Origin: Nemertoderma westbladi
Lineage: Eukaryota > Xenacoelomorpha > Nemertodermatida > Nemertodermatidae
Assembly: GCA_032718475.1 (NCBI GenBank)
Contig: JAUCBJ010000463.1
Span: 1-49,365 of the forward strand
DNA length: 49,365 nucleotides
Direction of reading: 5' to 3'
Position 1 is the stretch's first letter; each line of letters starts with the position of its first letter. Position numbers and translations under genes: made by a program. Below the pieces are notes generated by a model. It worked only from the letters and a program-made list of their open reading frames with translations, was not told the DNA's origin and searched no databases. Shown piece after piece: positions 1 to 9,951 of the stretch.

Positions 1-1
1 T

Positions 2-691
2 CTTTTTATTAACTCCAGAAAGACCAAAATTTTGACAGTTAACTTTGAAAGTTCTCAGCAAGTCTCTGATCGGATGAGCATAAGCTCGAAGGATGGTATG
101 CTTGAGCATGTGGACGACTTCTGTTACCTGGGATCATGGATCCGGAAGTCAGATGAGGACCTTCGAATACGTAAGGGAAAAGCATGGGCAGCCTTGAATA
201 GGCTTTCCAGGATTTGGAAGTCACCGAGAATTAATCGGAAACTTAAGGTCCGATTATTTAGAGCAGCAGTAGTTCCAGTACTCCTCTATGGGAGTCCATG
301 CTGGGCTCTAACTGCTGAGGACACCAAATCACTGGATGGCACATTCACAAGAATGCTACGCCGGGTTCATTGTGTCAAGTACAATGCACACATCTCCAAC
401 CAGACACTATATAACATTGGAGGTGTCTCATTGGTTCCCCCAAGCTTGGCACTAGAACAAAATCGCCTCCGCTTTGCAGGCCATTGCTTTCGCCGTGAGG
501 ACCAGCCAGTGCATAATCTTGTACTTTGGCAGCCTAATGGAGTGAATAAGCATGGTGGACAGCCCATGACTTTCTTGAGACGCATCTTAAAGGACACTGG
601 CCTTGAAGATGCGGATGATCTAGCAAATGTCATGGGTGATAAGGAGTTGTGGCGGCGCAATTTTGTCGACAAGCCGGCACAGCATTCTTAA
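2..691 (+). CDS. Non-LTR retrotransposon ORF2, C-terminal part (cut by window edge)
   Basis: The frame is already open at base 2, so the start lies outside the window; it ends at TAA 689-691. The protein is the region after the reverse-transcriptase palm of a LINE ORF2. FCYLGSWI is near the start, a basic segment follows with the thumb-like KLKVRLFRAAVVPVLLYGSP, then TRMLRR and RLRFAGHCFRR. These are landmarks of the C-terminal region of RTE/jockey-like ORF2 proteins. Bases 1 to about 155 match 39273-39438, the end of another copy of the same family, which supplies the upstream palm domain with its FADD motif. No frameshift is visible here. Clade assignment is uncertain, and there is no sign that this is a host gene. 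Confidence 0.85.
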   Translation, partial: LFINSRKTKILTVNFESSQQVSDRMSISSKDGMLEHVDDFCYLGSWIRKSDEDLRIRKGKAWAALNRLSRIWKSPRINRKLKVRLFRAAVVPVLLYGSPCWALTAEDTKSLDGTFTRMLRRVHCVKYNAHISNQTLYNIGGVSLVPPSLALEQNRLRFAGHCFRREDQPVHNLVLWQPNGVNKHGGQPMTFLRRILKDTGLEDADDLANVMGDKELWRRNFVDKPAQHS

Positions 692-855
692 AAGTGCAGC
701 TGCAATGCAGCATGCCGATACTAGTAGTATTGAATTTACAGAAAATTTAATATTTTCTATTAATTGAACAAAAATAACAATATTTAGACTACATTATTCT
801 CACACCTTTTTTACATTATTCTCATTCGTTTTACATTATTCTGAATTTTTTTACA
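692..855 (+). other. LINE 3' untranslated end and AT-rich flank
   Basis: The tail after the stop (GCAGCATGCCGATACTAG around 707-724) also appears in the LINE fragments at 13781-14205 and 19648-20102, so it belongs to the element's 3' end. Three imperfect copies of TTTTACATTATTCT follow at about 800-855. No gene is visible. Confidence 0.6.
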
Positions 856-2490
856 AGATGTTAACGCTAAGCAGACACCTGGTGCGTGCAGACACTGCTG
901 CCGACACTGGTGCAGACACCTGGTGCAGTGAAGACACTGGTGAAGAAACCTGGTGCAGTGCGGACACTGGTGCAGAAACCTGGAGCAGACACTGGTGCAG
1001 ACACTGGTGCAGAAACCTGGAGCAGACACTGCTGCCGACACTGGTGCAGACACCTGTTGCAGTGCAGACACTGGTGCAGAAACCTGGAGCAGACACTGGT
1101 GCCGACACTGGTGCCGACACTGGTGTAGACTCTTGGTGCAGACACTTGGGGCAGGCAATGGTGCAGACACCTGGTGCAGGCACTTGGTGCAGGCCTACAC
1201 TGGTGCAGATATTTGGAGCAGGCACTGGTGCAAACACCTGGTGCAGACACTTGGTGCAGACACCTGGTGCAAGCATACACTGGTGCAGACACTTGGAGCA
1301 GGTACTGGTGCAGACACCTGGTGCAGACACTTGGAGAAGACACTGGTGCCGACACTGGTGTAGACTCTTGGTGCAGACACCTGGTGCAGGCATACACTGG
1401 TGCAGACACTTAGAGCAGGCACTGGTGCAGACACCTGGTGCAGACACTGGTGCAGACACTTGGTGCAGACACCTGGTGCAGGCCTACACTGGTGCAGACA
1501 CTTGAAGCAGGCACTGGTGCAGATACCTGGTGCAGACACTGGTGCAGACACTTGGTGCAGGCGCCTGGTGCGGGCCTACACTGGTGCAGACACTTGGAGC
1601 AGGCACTGGTGCAGATACCTGGTGCAGACACTGGTGCAGACACTTGGTGCAGGCACTTGGTGCAGGCATGGTGCAGAACCTGGTGCAGACCCTGGTGCAG
1701 ACACTTGGCGCAGACACCTGGTGCAGGCCTACACTGGTGCAGACACTTGGAGCAGGCACTGGTGCAGATACCTGGTGCAAACACTGGTACCGACACTTGG
1801 AGCAGGCACTGGTGTAGACACCCTGGTGCAAGCATATACTGGTGCAGACACTTGGAGCAGGTACTGGTGCAGACACCTGGTGCAGACACCTGGTGCTGAC
1901 ACTTGGAGCAGACACTGGTGCCGACACTGGTGTAGACTCTTGGTGCAGACACCTGGTGCAAGCATACACTGGTGCAGACACTTGGAGCAGGCACTGGTGC
2001 AGACACTGGTGCCGACACTGGTGTAGACTCTTGGTGCAGACACCTGGTGCAGGCCTACACTGGTGCAGACATTTGGAGCAGGCACTGGTTCAGACACCTG
2101 GTGCAGGCCTACACAGGTGCAGACACTGGAGTAAGCACTGGTGCAGACACATGGTGCATACACTGGTACCGACACTTAGTGCAGGCATGGTGCAGACACC
2201 TGGTGCAAACACTGGTGCAGACACTTGGTGCAGACACCTGGTGCAGGCCTACACAGGTGCAGACACTTGGAGCAGGCACTGGTGCAGACACCTGGTGCAT
2301 ACACTGGTACCGACACTTGGAGCAGGCACTGGTGCAGACACTGGTACAGACACTTGGAGCAGACACTGGTGCAAACACCTGGTGCAGAAACCGGGAGCAG
2401 GTACTGGTGCCGACACTTGGTGCATATACTTTGTGCAGACCTGATACAAATACTTGGTACAGACACTGGTGCAGACTACAAATGTTTTAA
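856..2490. repeat. Minisatellite, TGGTGCAGACAC-type units
   Basis: About 1.6 kb of 12-bp units (TGGTGCAGACAC and variants such as CTTGGAGCAGGC), grouped into irregular higher-order blocks of about 38-60 bp. The 12-mer has no stop codon, so long open frames occur on both strands; they are a by-product of the repeat. The same repeat in the opposite orientation is at 3668-4280. Confidence 0.95.
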
Positions 2491-3470
2491 TATGTAATAG
2501 AGGTGTTCGTAGGCAATTAAATGGTTCAAATTTAGTATTGGCAATATGTTAATTCATTTGTAATAATGTATTATATTATTCGTACACAAATACATCGCTT
2601 ATATATATAAGGATAAAATAACCCAAAGGTGATGCGTAAAAGGTGAGTGCGTATTGTTGGGGGCGATCGGGCAGTGGGTCTTGGTTGGGTGCCGAGGGAA
2701 GTGGGTATTGTTGGAGCGGGTCGCGGGTGTTCTTTAGTTAACAACAATAGGTTTGAGAAATTTTCATCACTATCTCTTCATAATAAAGCTTTGCAGCCCC
2801 GATACCGATTACGGATTTGCGATAACTTGTTTCTAATTGTTGAAATTCAGTGTAGAATGTATTGTTTGTGCGAAATACTAAACAAATTTTGAGTGAATCC
2901 CATTCCCAGAACATAATTATCAATATGAGACATGTAACGACGTATGTTTTGAGCGAGTCATTACCCTATTGGTGAAATTAATTATTGGGAAAGTGCCTCA
3001 TTTTTAGTTTTTGTTTAATTTTTATTGGGTAAGTGACTCACTCATTGGGCAAATGACATGTTGGAAAAGTGAGTTTAATTTCAGTCTGTTTATACTACAT
3101 TACAGTTGTAATAAGAAGTGTTAATTTCCAGTGTTTTATCGAATAATACTAATAACAATTACATTTCAATTAGTTGACAACAAGTCAGACTGACGACTGA
3201 GCATGAACTAATTCATACTCTGAGTGTATCCCCGGCATGAGACAATAGCTTAATCACCTCGTTTTATTAATAAGCATTGACTCAGGTAAAGGTAAACAAA
3301 TTAATCATACTCTGTCTAAAGTAGGTCAAGCATAAACAATCAAACACTGTCGCTTAAGCCTCATTCCTTGGAGACATTGCAGCTCACAGTTTTGAAGACA
3401 TTATTGTTTATATTAAAATGGGAATAAAGATTAATTACTTTAGTACAAACCACTTTGAATTATTTGTAAT
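2491..3470. other. Spacer without a recognisable gene
   Basis: Mostly AT-rich unique-looking sequence with a GC-richer patch at 2640-2735. Short frames on both strands (for example 2647-2892) have no recognisable domain. It separates two oppositely oriented copies of the same minisatellite and would form the loop if they paired. Confidence 0.5.
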
Positions 3471-3667
3471 CAGGGCACATTCACCCCACGAATCTTGTTC
3501 CTAATGATATTTTGAGAATTTTGTTCCAACGGGCAGCGAACGCCGATTTGTACTCGAGTAGTTACGCGCTTATTTGTAGGTTAAATAATAATAATAAATA
3601 ATATGATAATAATATAATATAATAGTACCAGTGGTTCTGTGTTTTTGTGACGTGTGCTTTGGTATTT

Positions 3668-4280
3668 CAGTATTTCACCAGGTGTCTGCTCCAGGTGCCT
3701 GCACCAGTGTCTGCACCAGGTGTCTGCACCAGTGTCTGCACCAGGTGTCTGCACCATTGTCTGCTCCAGAGTCTGCCCCAGGTGTCTGCAGCTGCATCAG
3801 TGTCTGCACCAGGTGTCTGCACCAGGTATCTGCACCAGTGTCTGCACCAGTATCTACACCAGGTGTCTGCACCAGTGTCTGCACCAGTATCTACACCAGG
3901 TGTCTGCACCAGTGTCTGCACCAGTATCTAACCAGGTGTCTGCACCAGTGTCTGCACCAGTATCTAACCAGGTGTCTGCACCAGTATATAACCAGGTGTC
4001 TGCACCAGGTATCTGCACCAGTGTCTGCACCAGTATCTACACCAGGTGTCTGCACCAGTGTCTACACCAGTATCTAACCAGGTGTCTGCACCAGTGTCTG
4101 CACCAGTATCTAACCAGGTGTCTGCACCAGTATATAACCAGGTGTCTGCACCAGTATATAACCAGGTGTCTGTACCAGTATATAACCAGGTGTCTGCACC
4201 AGTATCTAACCAGGTGTCTGCACCAGTATATAACCAGGTGTCTGCACCAGTATATAACCAGGTGTCTGTACCAGGAAATT
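3668..4280. repeat. Minisatellite, reverse-orientation copy (CACCAGGTGTCTG units)
   Basis: Reverse complement of the 856-2490 repeat, with a derived 21-24 bp variant containing CAGTATMTAACCAGGTGTCTG-type units after about 3920. Open frames here come from the stop-free unit and are not treated as genes. Confidence 0.95.
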
Positions 4281-4396
4281 AAATAAAAAAAATAACTTAA
4301 AATACAGGAAATTACGTTAATTGTTTTAACATTGTTTCAATGGGCTGCGGTAAGCCGCGATTTAGCGCACAACTACCTGTTGGGTCGTTCACAGTC

Positions 4397-4440
4397 AGCG
4401 GTGTACCGCTGGCCCTGCGGTACACCGCGCGGTGTACCGT
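4397..4440. repeat. GC-rich palindrome cluster
   Basis: Overlapping inverted units built on GCGGTGTACCGC and GGTACACCGCGCGGTGTACC, able to form hairpins. Similar wording (GCGGTGTATACCGC) occurs inside the element at 13308-15204. The following TTGGATTGAACGGGCCTTAA resembles 16548-16567, so this is probably a fragment of a shared element end. Confidence 0.5.
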
Positions 4441-4489
4441 TCCGTTGGATTGAACGGGCCTTAAAACAAGAGGCATGCTTTTCAAATGT

Positions 4490-5520
4490 GGAAAGTAAGG
4501 GTTTGAACTTGAAGAACTTAATTGGTAAGGGTTTTAACTTAATTGGTAAGGGTTTGAACTTAATTGGTAAGGGTTTTAACTTAATTGGTAAGGCTTTGAA
4601 CTTAATTTGTAAGGGTTTGAATCTAATTCGTTGGAACTTAATTGTAAATGTAAAAGTAAGGGTTTGAAAAACTTAATTGGTATGGGTTTTAACTTAATTG
4701 GTAAGGGATTGAAGATTTTAATTGGTACGGGTTTGAACTTAATTTGTAAGGCTTTGAACTTAATTTGTAAGGGTTTGAATCAAATTGGTTGGAGCGTAAT
4801 TGTAAATGTAAAAGTAAGGGTTTGAAAAACTTAATTGGTATGGGTTTTAACTTAATTGGTAAGGGATTGAAGATTTTAATTGGTACGGGTTTGAACTTAA
4901 TTTGTAAGTCTTTGAACTTAATTTGTAAGGGTTTGAACCTAATTGGTTGGAACTTAATTGTAAATGTAAAACTAAAAGTAAGGGTTTGAAAAACTTGATT
5001 GGTATGGGTTTGAACTTAATTGGTAAGGGTTTGTACTTAATGGGAAAGGGTTTGACTTTGAACTTAATTGGTAAGGGTTTGAACTTAATTGGTAAGGGAT
5101 TGAACTTAATTGGTAAGGGTTTGTACTTAACGGGCAAGGGTTTGACTTTAAACTTAATTGGTAAAGGTATGAACTTAATTGGTAAGGGTTTGAACTTAAT
5201 TGGTAAGGGTTTGAACTTAATTAGTAAGGGTCTGAACTTAATTGGTATGGGTTTGTACTTAATCGTTAAGGGTTTGACTTTGAACTTAATTGGTAAGGGT
5301 TTGAACTTAATTGGTAAGGGTTTGAACTTAATTGGTAAGGGTCTGAACTGAACTTAATTAGTAAGGGTTTGAACTTAATTGGTATGGGTTTGTACTTAAT
5401 CGTAAGGGTTTGACTTTGAACTTAATTGGTACGGGTTTGAACTTAATTAGTAATGGTTTGAACTTAATTGGTATGGGTTTTCAACTAAATTTGTATTGGT
5501 TTGATTTGAACTTAATTGAT
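4490..5520. repeat. 21-bp satellite with 158-bp higher-order period
   Basis: Roughly 45-50 copies of a 21-bp unit, consensus AACTTAATTGGTAAGGGTTTG. In the left half the units form a higher-order repeat of 158 bp, marked by TTGTAAATGTAAAAGTAAGG at about 4640, 4798 and 4956. Because 21 is divisible by three, one frame reads as a 7-residue repeat (NLIGKGL). No start context, domain or conserved ends argue for a gene. Confidence 0.93.
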
Positions 5521-5734
5521 AATTCTTCAGTGTGCTGTGAATTTATTATAAAAAAATACTACAGTTGCATTAGTTCAGAAAGATTTCTGTAGTAAGTAAC
5601 CAAACACCTGTAGCTGTACGCTGTAGTTATCAAATCACCATAGAAACAATTTTGAACGTGCCCTGATATGAACACAAGATCAGGAAAAAACACGACGGGT
5701 AAAAAAGACAACATTCAATAAAAAAAATTAATAA

Positions 5735-5965
5735 AATAGCATACTGAAACAAAAATACCATACTGAAACTAAAATACCATATTGAAACTAAAATACCATA
5801 CTGAAACTAAAATACCATAATAAAACTAAGATACAACACTGAAACAAAATTACCATACTGAAACTAAAATACCATACTGAAACTAAAATACCATACTGAA
5901 ACTAAAATACCATACTGAAACTAAATTACCATATTGAAACTACAATACAAAACTGAAACTAAAAT
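5735..5965. repeat. 19-bp tandem repeat (ACCATACTGAAACTAAAAT)
   Basis: About eleven near-identical units, lying just left of the boundary of duplicated segment copy 1. Confidence 0.92.
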
Positions 5966-6102
5966 TTCATATATTGGTCAGATATATTATTTAAGCAAAG
6001 CAACTCATCATATAATTCCCCAAATATGCTATAAATGTACAGTATGTAAATAAACATGATTTAATAAACAGATAAAAAATAATTGTATAAGTAAACGTAA
6101 CT

Positions 6103-6441
6103 CAGGGTTGCCTGCCACTCTAGTTCAGTTTCAATTTTCCCTGAATTTTTGAAAAAATGACTGCAGCTGCATTACACTTTTTAAAGAATATAGTATAATA
6201 GAATATTGGCCGTTTTATTATATTCCAAACACAATTTCGAGAGTTAAGCGATTAGAATGCACCTATGGCGAGCGAAGCGAGCATAGAAAATTTTACACAC
6301 TTTCGCTTATGACACATTTCCTGTATAATCACATTCCCTGACTTTTCCCTGATCTGTCAATTTTTTACAAGGATTCCCTGGCATTTCAAGATAGAATTTA
6401 ATTCCCTGACTATTCCATGTGCGTGGCAAGTGGCAACCCTG
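6103..6441. mobile_element. CAG-ended short element, copy 1
   Basis: The left end is CAGGGTTGCC; the right end is its reverse complement GGCAACCCTG. TAACT flanks both sides (6098-6102 and 6442-6446), giving a 5-bp target duplication. There is no coding capacity, so it is a non-autonomous, MITE-like element. It shares the CAG terminus and 5-bp duplication with four larger elements in the window. Confidence 0.8.
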
Positions 6442-6446
6442 TAACT

Positions 6447-7364
6447 GCTAACACAAACAAACACTGTAATAATTATAATAGCGCCACATAAAAAAATAGT
6501 AAACCTGATTTTCATCCTGAGTTTCCCTGAACATGGATATCATGGCAGCATACCGGTACACTTTGTACGTTAAATATATTTGTAATAAATATAATTCCAG
6601 TATCAGGAGATGATGACATAGTAAAATGTGATAAATTAAATAAAACGAAGACAGAGATCCACAACAACAATGTTCAGTAATCATAATAAAATACATTTAC
6701 GAAACAGTAATAAACAATCTTCTGTTACATTATTTTATCTTCTTAACAAATTAATTCCGTAAAACAAATTAATTTGACACAGGTAACTTCATATCTCTCA
6801 ACAATCTGTTCTCAATAGAAATCGGATCACGTATTAATTGAATATACCGCACTTACTTATTAAGTTATGTTTTAGTTTAGTAAAATATAAATGGAGAATA
6901 TAAATCTTGTGCCATATTTTGAGTCGAAATTTTCCGTCAAGCCGCACTAGACTAATAGCATTTTAATTTGATAACACAAGTAAAATAATAACAATATATA
7001 CCGGTGTATAAAATATAGGCCTATATATATTTGAAATAAATTGCCAATGCATAAAGCACCACCACCACTGGCAATGTAGCACAAGGTTTGGTGCTTAGCC
7101 AACTAGTACAAACGGAAAAGCTAATTGCAAGCCAAGATTAATAAGGTCTACTGAAAAATTATTGTAAATCATTTCTAAAAATTTCGAAAAAAAATCGGTA
7201 CGGTAAACGTGATGCCACCACCATCAGTTGAGTCAGTCTCAGTATATATATATATATTTGTTGCAACATGCATGTTTTGCTAACAATTAGTCAGAACAAT
7301 AATTATTAATATGAATACACGGGAATATAATACCGGTTCCAGAAATAGTAAATATCAAATATCA
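6447..7364. other. AT-rich region downstream of the nuclear receptor
   Basis: Contains the 3' flank of the minus-strand receptor gene. No other gene is recognised; frames such as 6448-6696 lack domains. TAGGCCTA and TACCGGT-type octamers occur at about 7017 and 6551. Confidence 0.5.
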
Positions 7365-8702
7365 TTACTCCATTGAGTTTGCATGTACTAATCTCGCTTC
7401 TTCAATGAGGTCTGTTGGACGTCTCTCGCATATGTGGCTGATACTGGCGAGAAATCCGCCTAAGCCATCAGACTTGTCGGATGACGAGTTCAACGCTGTT
7501 TCAATGTGCCCCTTAACCATTTCTTCAACAAGATCGTAAGCGAGTGATTCTTCATGTCTGTAGACCGAAAGAAAGATCATCCCGTCGAAGACGATACGAT
7601 GGATTTGGAATAGAAACGCGAATAGGCATATAAACCTTTTGGATACATTGGAGCTGCATTGTGAGGTTACAAGGGTGAGTGTATCCGCGATTAGTGAGCT
7701 CGCAGGGGCTAGTTCCAACTGGATATAGTGGGTACTAACATTTGAAAAGAACAACAGAAGGATTTTAAGGAGAATGTACTCATTATCTGTTATTCCAAGA
7801 TGATAGAAGTGGTTAGCCAGGTTGAACAAACCTTCAATGATGCGATCGATGCCGGGAAGTTCTTCAGATGACAAGAGAGATAGTGCTTGAGAACGCGTTA
7901 ATAAGAAGTCAGGGGCAAATTGGAGGGTGTCAGAGGAAGGTCCAAGACGGGCGGATGATGCCGCTACATTAAGAACAAACAGGTCCAGCCAGGAGGATTC
8001 AAGGAGATGACTCTGTGCTTCATAGGTTAGGGAAATAAACAATGGTATCCGTTTCGCCCAATTAATAAGAAAAACGAGGTTGCAGTCTGCAAGGAGTGAC
8101 AGGACCAGGAGGAAACCATGTTGGGAGAAAGTGGCCAAGTCGTAGTTAATATTGGAGATGGGATTCGAGAGTTCAATGTGCTGCAAATGACAGAGAAACT
8201 GATGGGCTTTTTCAGAAATCTCAATAGTGACTGTGTATGGGGATTTTATGTGTTGATTAAGGTGATCGGCATACCCCGAAAATTTATCCTCAAATGGTTC
8301 TGGCAATTCAGCTTTGACAGTGGTGGGCTTTTTATCCACGATTCTGCTAGCCCGACAGCGACCACCACGTTTTCGATCCTCCCGAACCATTTCTGTTTGC
8401 ATCCCAGACTCTGAGCACTTACGGAAGCGGCAAGCTTGACAGTTTTTCCTGGTGTGTTTGTCAATACGGCATTTATTGTCAGAGTAACAAGAGAAATTAA
8501 GGCGAAGTTGGACAGTTCTTCGGAAAAATGCTTTACATGATTCGCAGGAGAGGGCACCATAATGGTGACCAGTAGCTATATCTGCGCAGACCAGACAGGG
8601 GCGTTGCGGTTTTTCCCTGTATCCTATACGCATCCTAGGGGCACCACCATTACCAGCACTGAAATATTCGGATGGCTCAACCATTATGATTCGGGTTTTC
8701 AT
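7365..8702 (-). CDS. Nuclear receptor, ERR/NR3-like, single exon (copy 1)
   Basis: A 445-residue ligand-activated-type transcription factor read from ATG at 8702-8700. The DNA-binding domain spans residues 36-120. Zinc module I uses C36, C39, C53, C56; module II uses C72, C78, C88, C91. The P-box reads CESCKAFF, between the CEACKAFF of ERR and CEGCKAFF of ER. A following RKRGGR resembles the C-terminal extension by which ERR-type receptors contact the minor groove. The ligand-binding domain starts near residue 155; its helix 3-5 signature is INWAKRIP at 213-220 followed by ESSWLDLFVL. LVEEMV at 391-396 fits the AF-2 core, leaving a tail of about 49 residues. The gene has no intron, unusual for this family, so an old retrocopy is possible. 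Subfamily placement is uncertain; nuclear location and DNA binding are inferred from the domains. Confidence 0.9.
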   Translation of the reverse strand: MKTRIIMVEPSEYFSAGNGGAPRMRIGYREKPQRPCLVCADIATGHHYGALSCESCKAFFRRTVQLRLNFSCYSDNKCRIDKHTRKNCQACRFRKCSESGMQTEMVREDRKRGGRCRASRIVDKKPTTVKAELPEPFEDKFSGYADHLNQHIKSPYTVTIEISEKAHQFLCHLQHIELSNPISNINYDLATFSQHGFLLVLSLLADCNLVFLINWAKRIPLFISLTYEAQSHLLESSWLDLFVLNVAASSARLGPSSDTLQFAPDFLLTRSQALSLLSSEELPGIDRIIEGLFNLANHFYHLGITDNEYILLKILLLFFSNVSTHYIQLELAPASSLIADTLTLVTSQCSSNVSKRFICLFAFLFQIHRIVFDGMIFLSVYRHEESLAYDLVEEMVKGHIETALNSSSDKSDGLGGFLASISHICERRPTDLIEEARLVHANSME

Positions 8703-9085
8703 TTAAAAATAATATTACACTGGTACCGGTATGTATTTCAGTATTTCGAATCAATATGCAGTTTCATTTGTCATTGTGTCAGTTTAATCTAATTCGTCAC
8801 CATACTGTCATAGCAAGCAGATGGCTGATATACAACAAAACAACAATAGTCTGACAGTATAAATAAAAAAGAAATCAAATACTGAGCATTGTTTGTTGGT
8901 TTATTATAATCCATAGGCCCTATGCTGATATGAGTGATATGTGTAATATAATATACACCATCACCCTTGATAAATCAACCATTTTTTTATCAAGTCGGAG
9001 CCCCCTGCGCCTGCCCCCCACCCTAAATTTTTTCCAATTTCAATAAAATGCTACGAAATTTGCTATGGATGATAGTCCACGGAGG

Positions 9086-9523
9086 CCAGGCTGCAAATTA
9101 AGTCCAAAAATCGCAACGCGTTGAAATGGTGCGTGGTAAAAGCGCGCCGAATTGAAATAAAAGTGCGCGAAATTATGTGAAAGACAACAAAAGTGCGCAG
9201 TAATCTGTGCAAAATATCAAAAGTCCTAAAAGTACGCGGACAGGCGGATGAGGTGTAATAAAGTTTACATGCATGCAAAGTGAGAAAAATAATTTTCCAC
9301 AAAATTTTGCTCGCTTCGCTTGCGTTTCTTTGCATTTTGCATTGTTAAAGAAATAATTTTGCTCGCTTCGCTCGTGTATGTTTTTCGTTTTTTTTATTTT
9401 GTTAAAATGTGGTATGCGCGTTTTTTTCGGTGCATGCGTGGTGTTGGTGTATTGTCCAATATTGCGCGGCTAAAAAAATATGCGCAGGCGTTGTGCGCGG
9501 TTCAGTGGTGGTTTGCAGCCTGG
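9086..9523. mobile_element. hAT-type MITE with 8-bp target duplication (copy 1)
   Basis: Perfect 12-bp terminal inverted repeats (CCAGGCTGCAAA) flanked by CACGGAGG on both sides (9078-9085 and 9524-9531). An 8-bp duplication and short ends suit hAT. Subterminal GTGCGCG/GCGCAC words are repeated, as in the 16632-18129 element, hinting at related transposases. Open frames inside are not supported as genes. Confidence 0.85.
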
Positions 9524-9951
9524 CACGGAGGTGGTTAAACATTGCTAAATAGACATTTTTAAGGGTTTGTTGTATGGAAGTAACTGTGCAATTGAAAAAT
9601 CTGGCCAGGCCACCAGTAAGAAAAGCTGTCGATCTATCATCATAGAAAATTTCGTAGCATTTTATTGAAATTTGAAAAAAATTAGGGGGGGGGGTCTCCA
9701 ACTTGATAAGGGTCCTACGAATTACCCCAAAATACCCCAAAATACTCCAAAATACCCCAAAATAGTCAAAAATTACCCCAAAATACCCCAAAAAGGCAAA
9801 AAATTACCCCAAAATACCCCAAAATAATCTAACAATGGTTTTTAACAGCGAGGGAAAGGAGCAGGTTACAGTGGCAAGTTTTTTTAACCAAAACGAGAGT
9901 GAAGAAAAAATTTTTAATTATTTTGGGGTAATTCGTCATTATTTTGGGGTA

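Larger units (their letters stand above)
3471..5665. mobile_element. Possible satellite-bearing element with CAGGGCAC ends
   Basis: The left end reads CAGGGCACATTC at 3471. The reverse complement of the right end reads CAGGGCACGTTC, ending at 5665. This 12-bp terminal inverted repeat (11 of 12 matching) is hAT-like and encloses both the reverse-orientation minisatellite and the 21-bp satellite. No target duplication is visible and no empty copy exists in the window, so the boundaries are tentative. Confidence 0.35.

Noticed and set aside
858-2490. Long open frames (up to about 215 codons) on both strands in the minisatellite
   Set aside because: All six frames are affected alike because the 12-bp unit lacks stop codons; no start context, domain or non-repetitive ends.
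3631-4286. Cys-rich repeat proteins (SAPVSAPGVCT-like) in several frames
   Set aside because: Same stop-free repeat read in the other direction; overlapping frames are equally open.
4332-5351. NLIGKGL heptad-repeat proteins
   Set aside because: A 21-bp satellite keeps one frame open automatically; higher-order repetition is at the DNA level.
856-5965. CRISPR-like arrays
   Set aside because: Units are directly tandem without unique spacers, and the DNA is animal.
8118-8792. Frames antisense to the nuclear receptor (also 31582-32256)
   Set aside because: Shadows of the receptor codons; no independent domain or signal.
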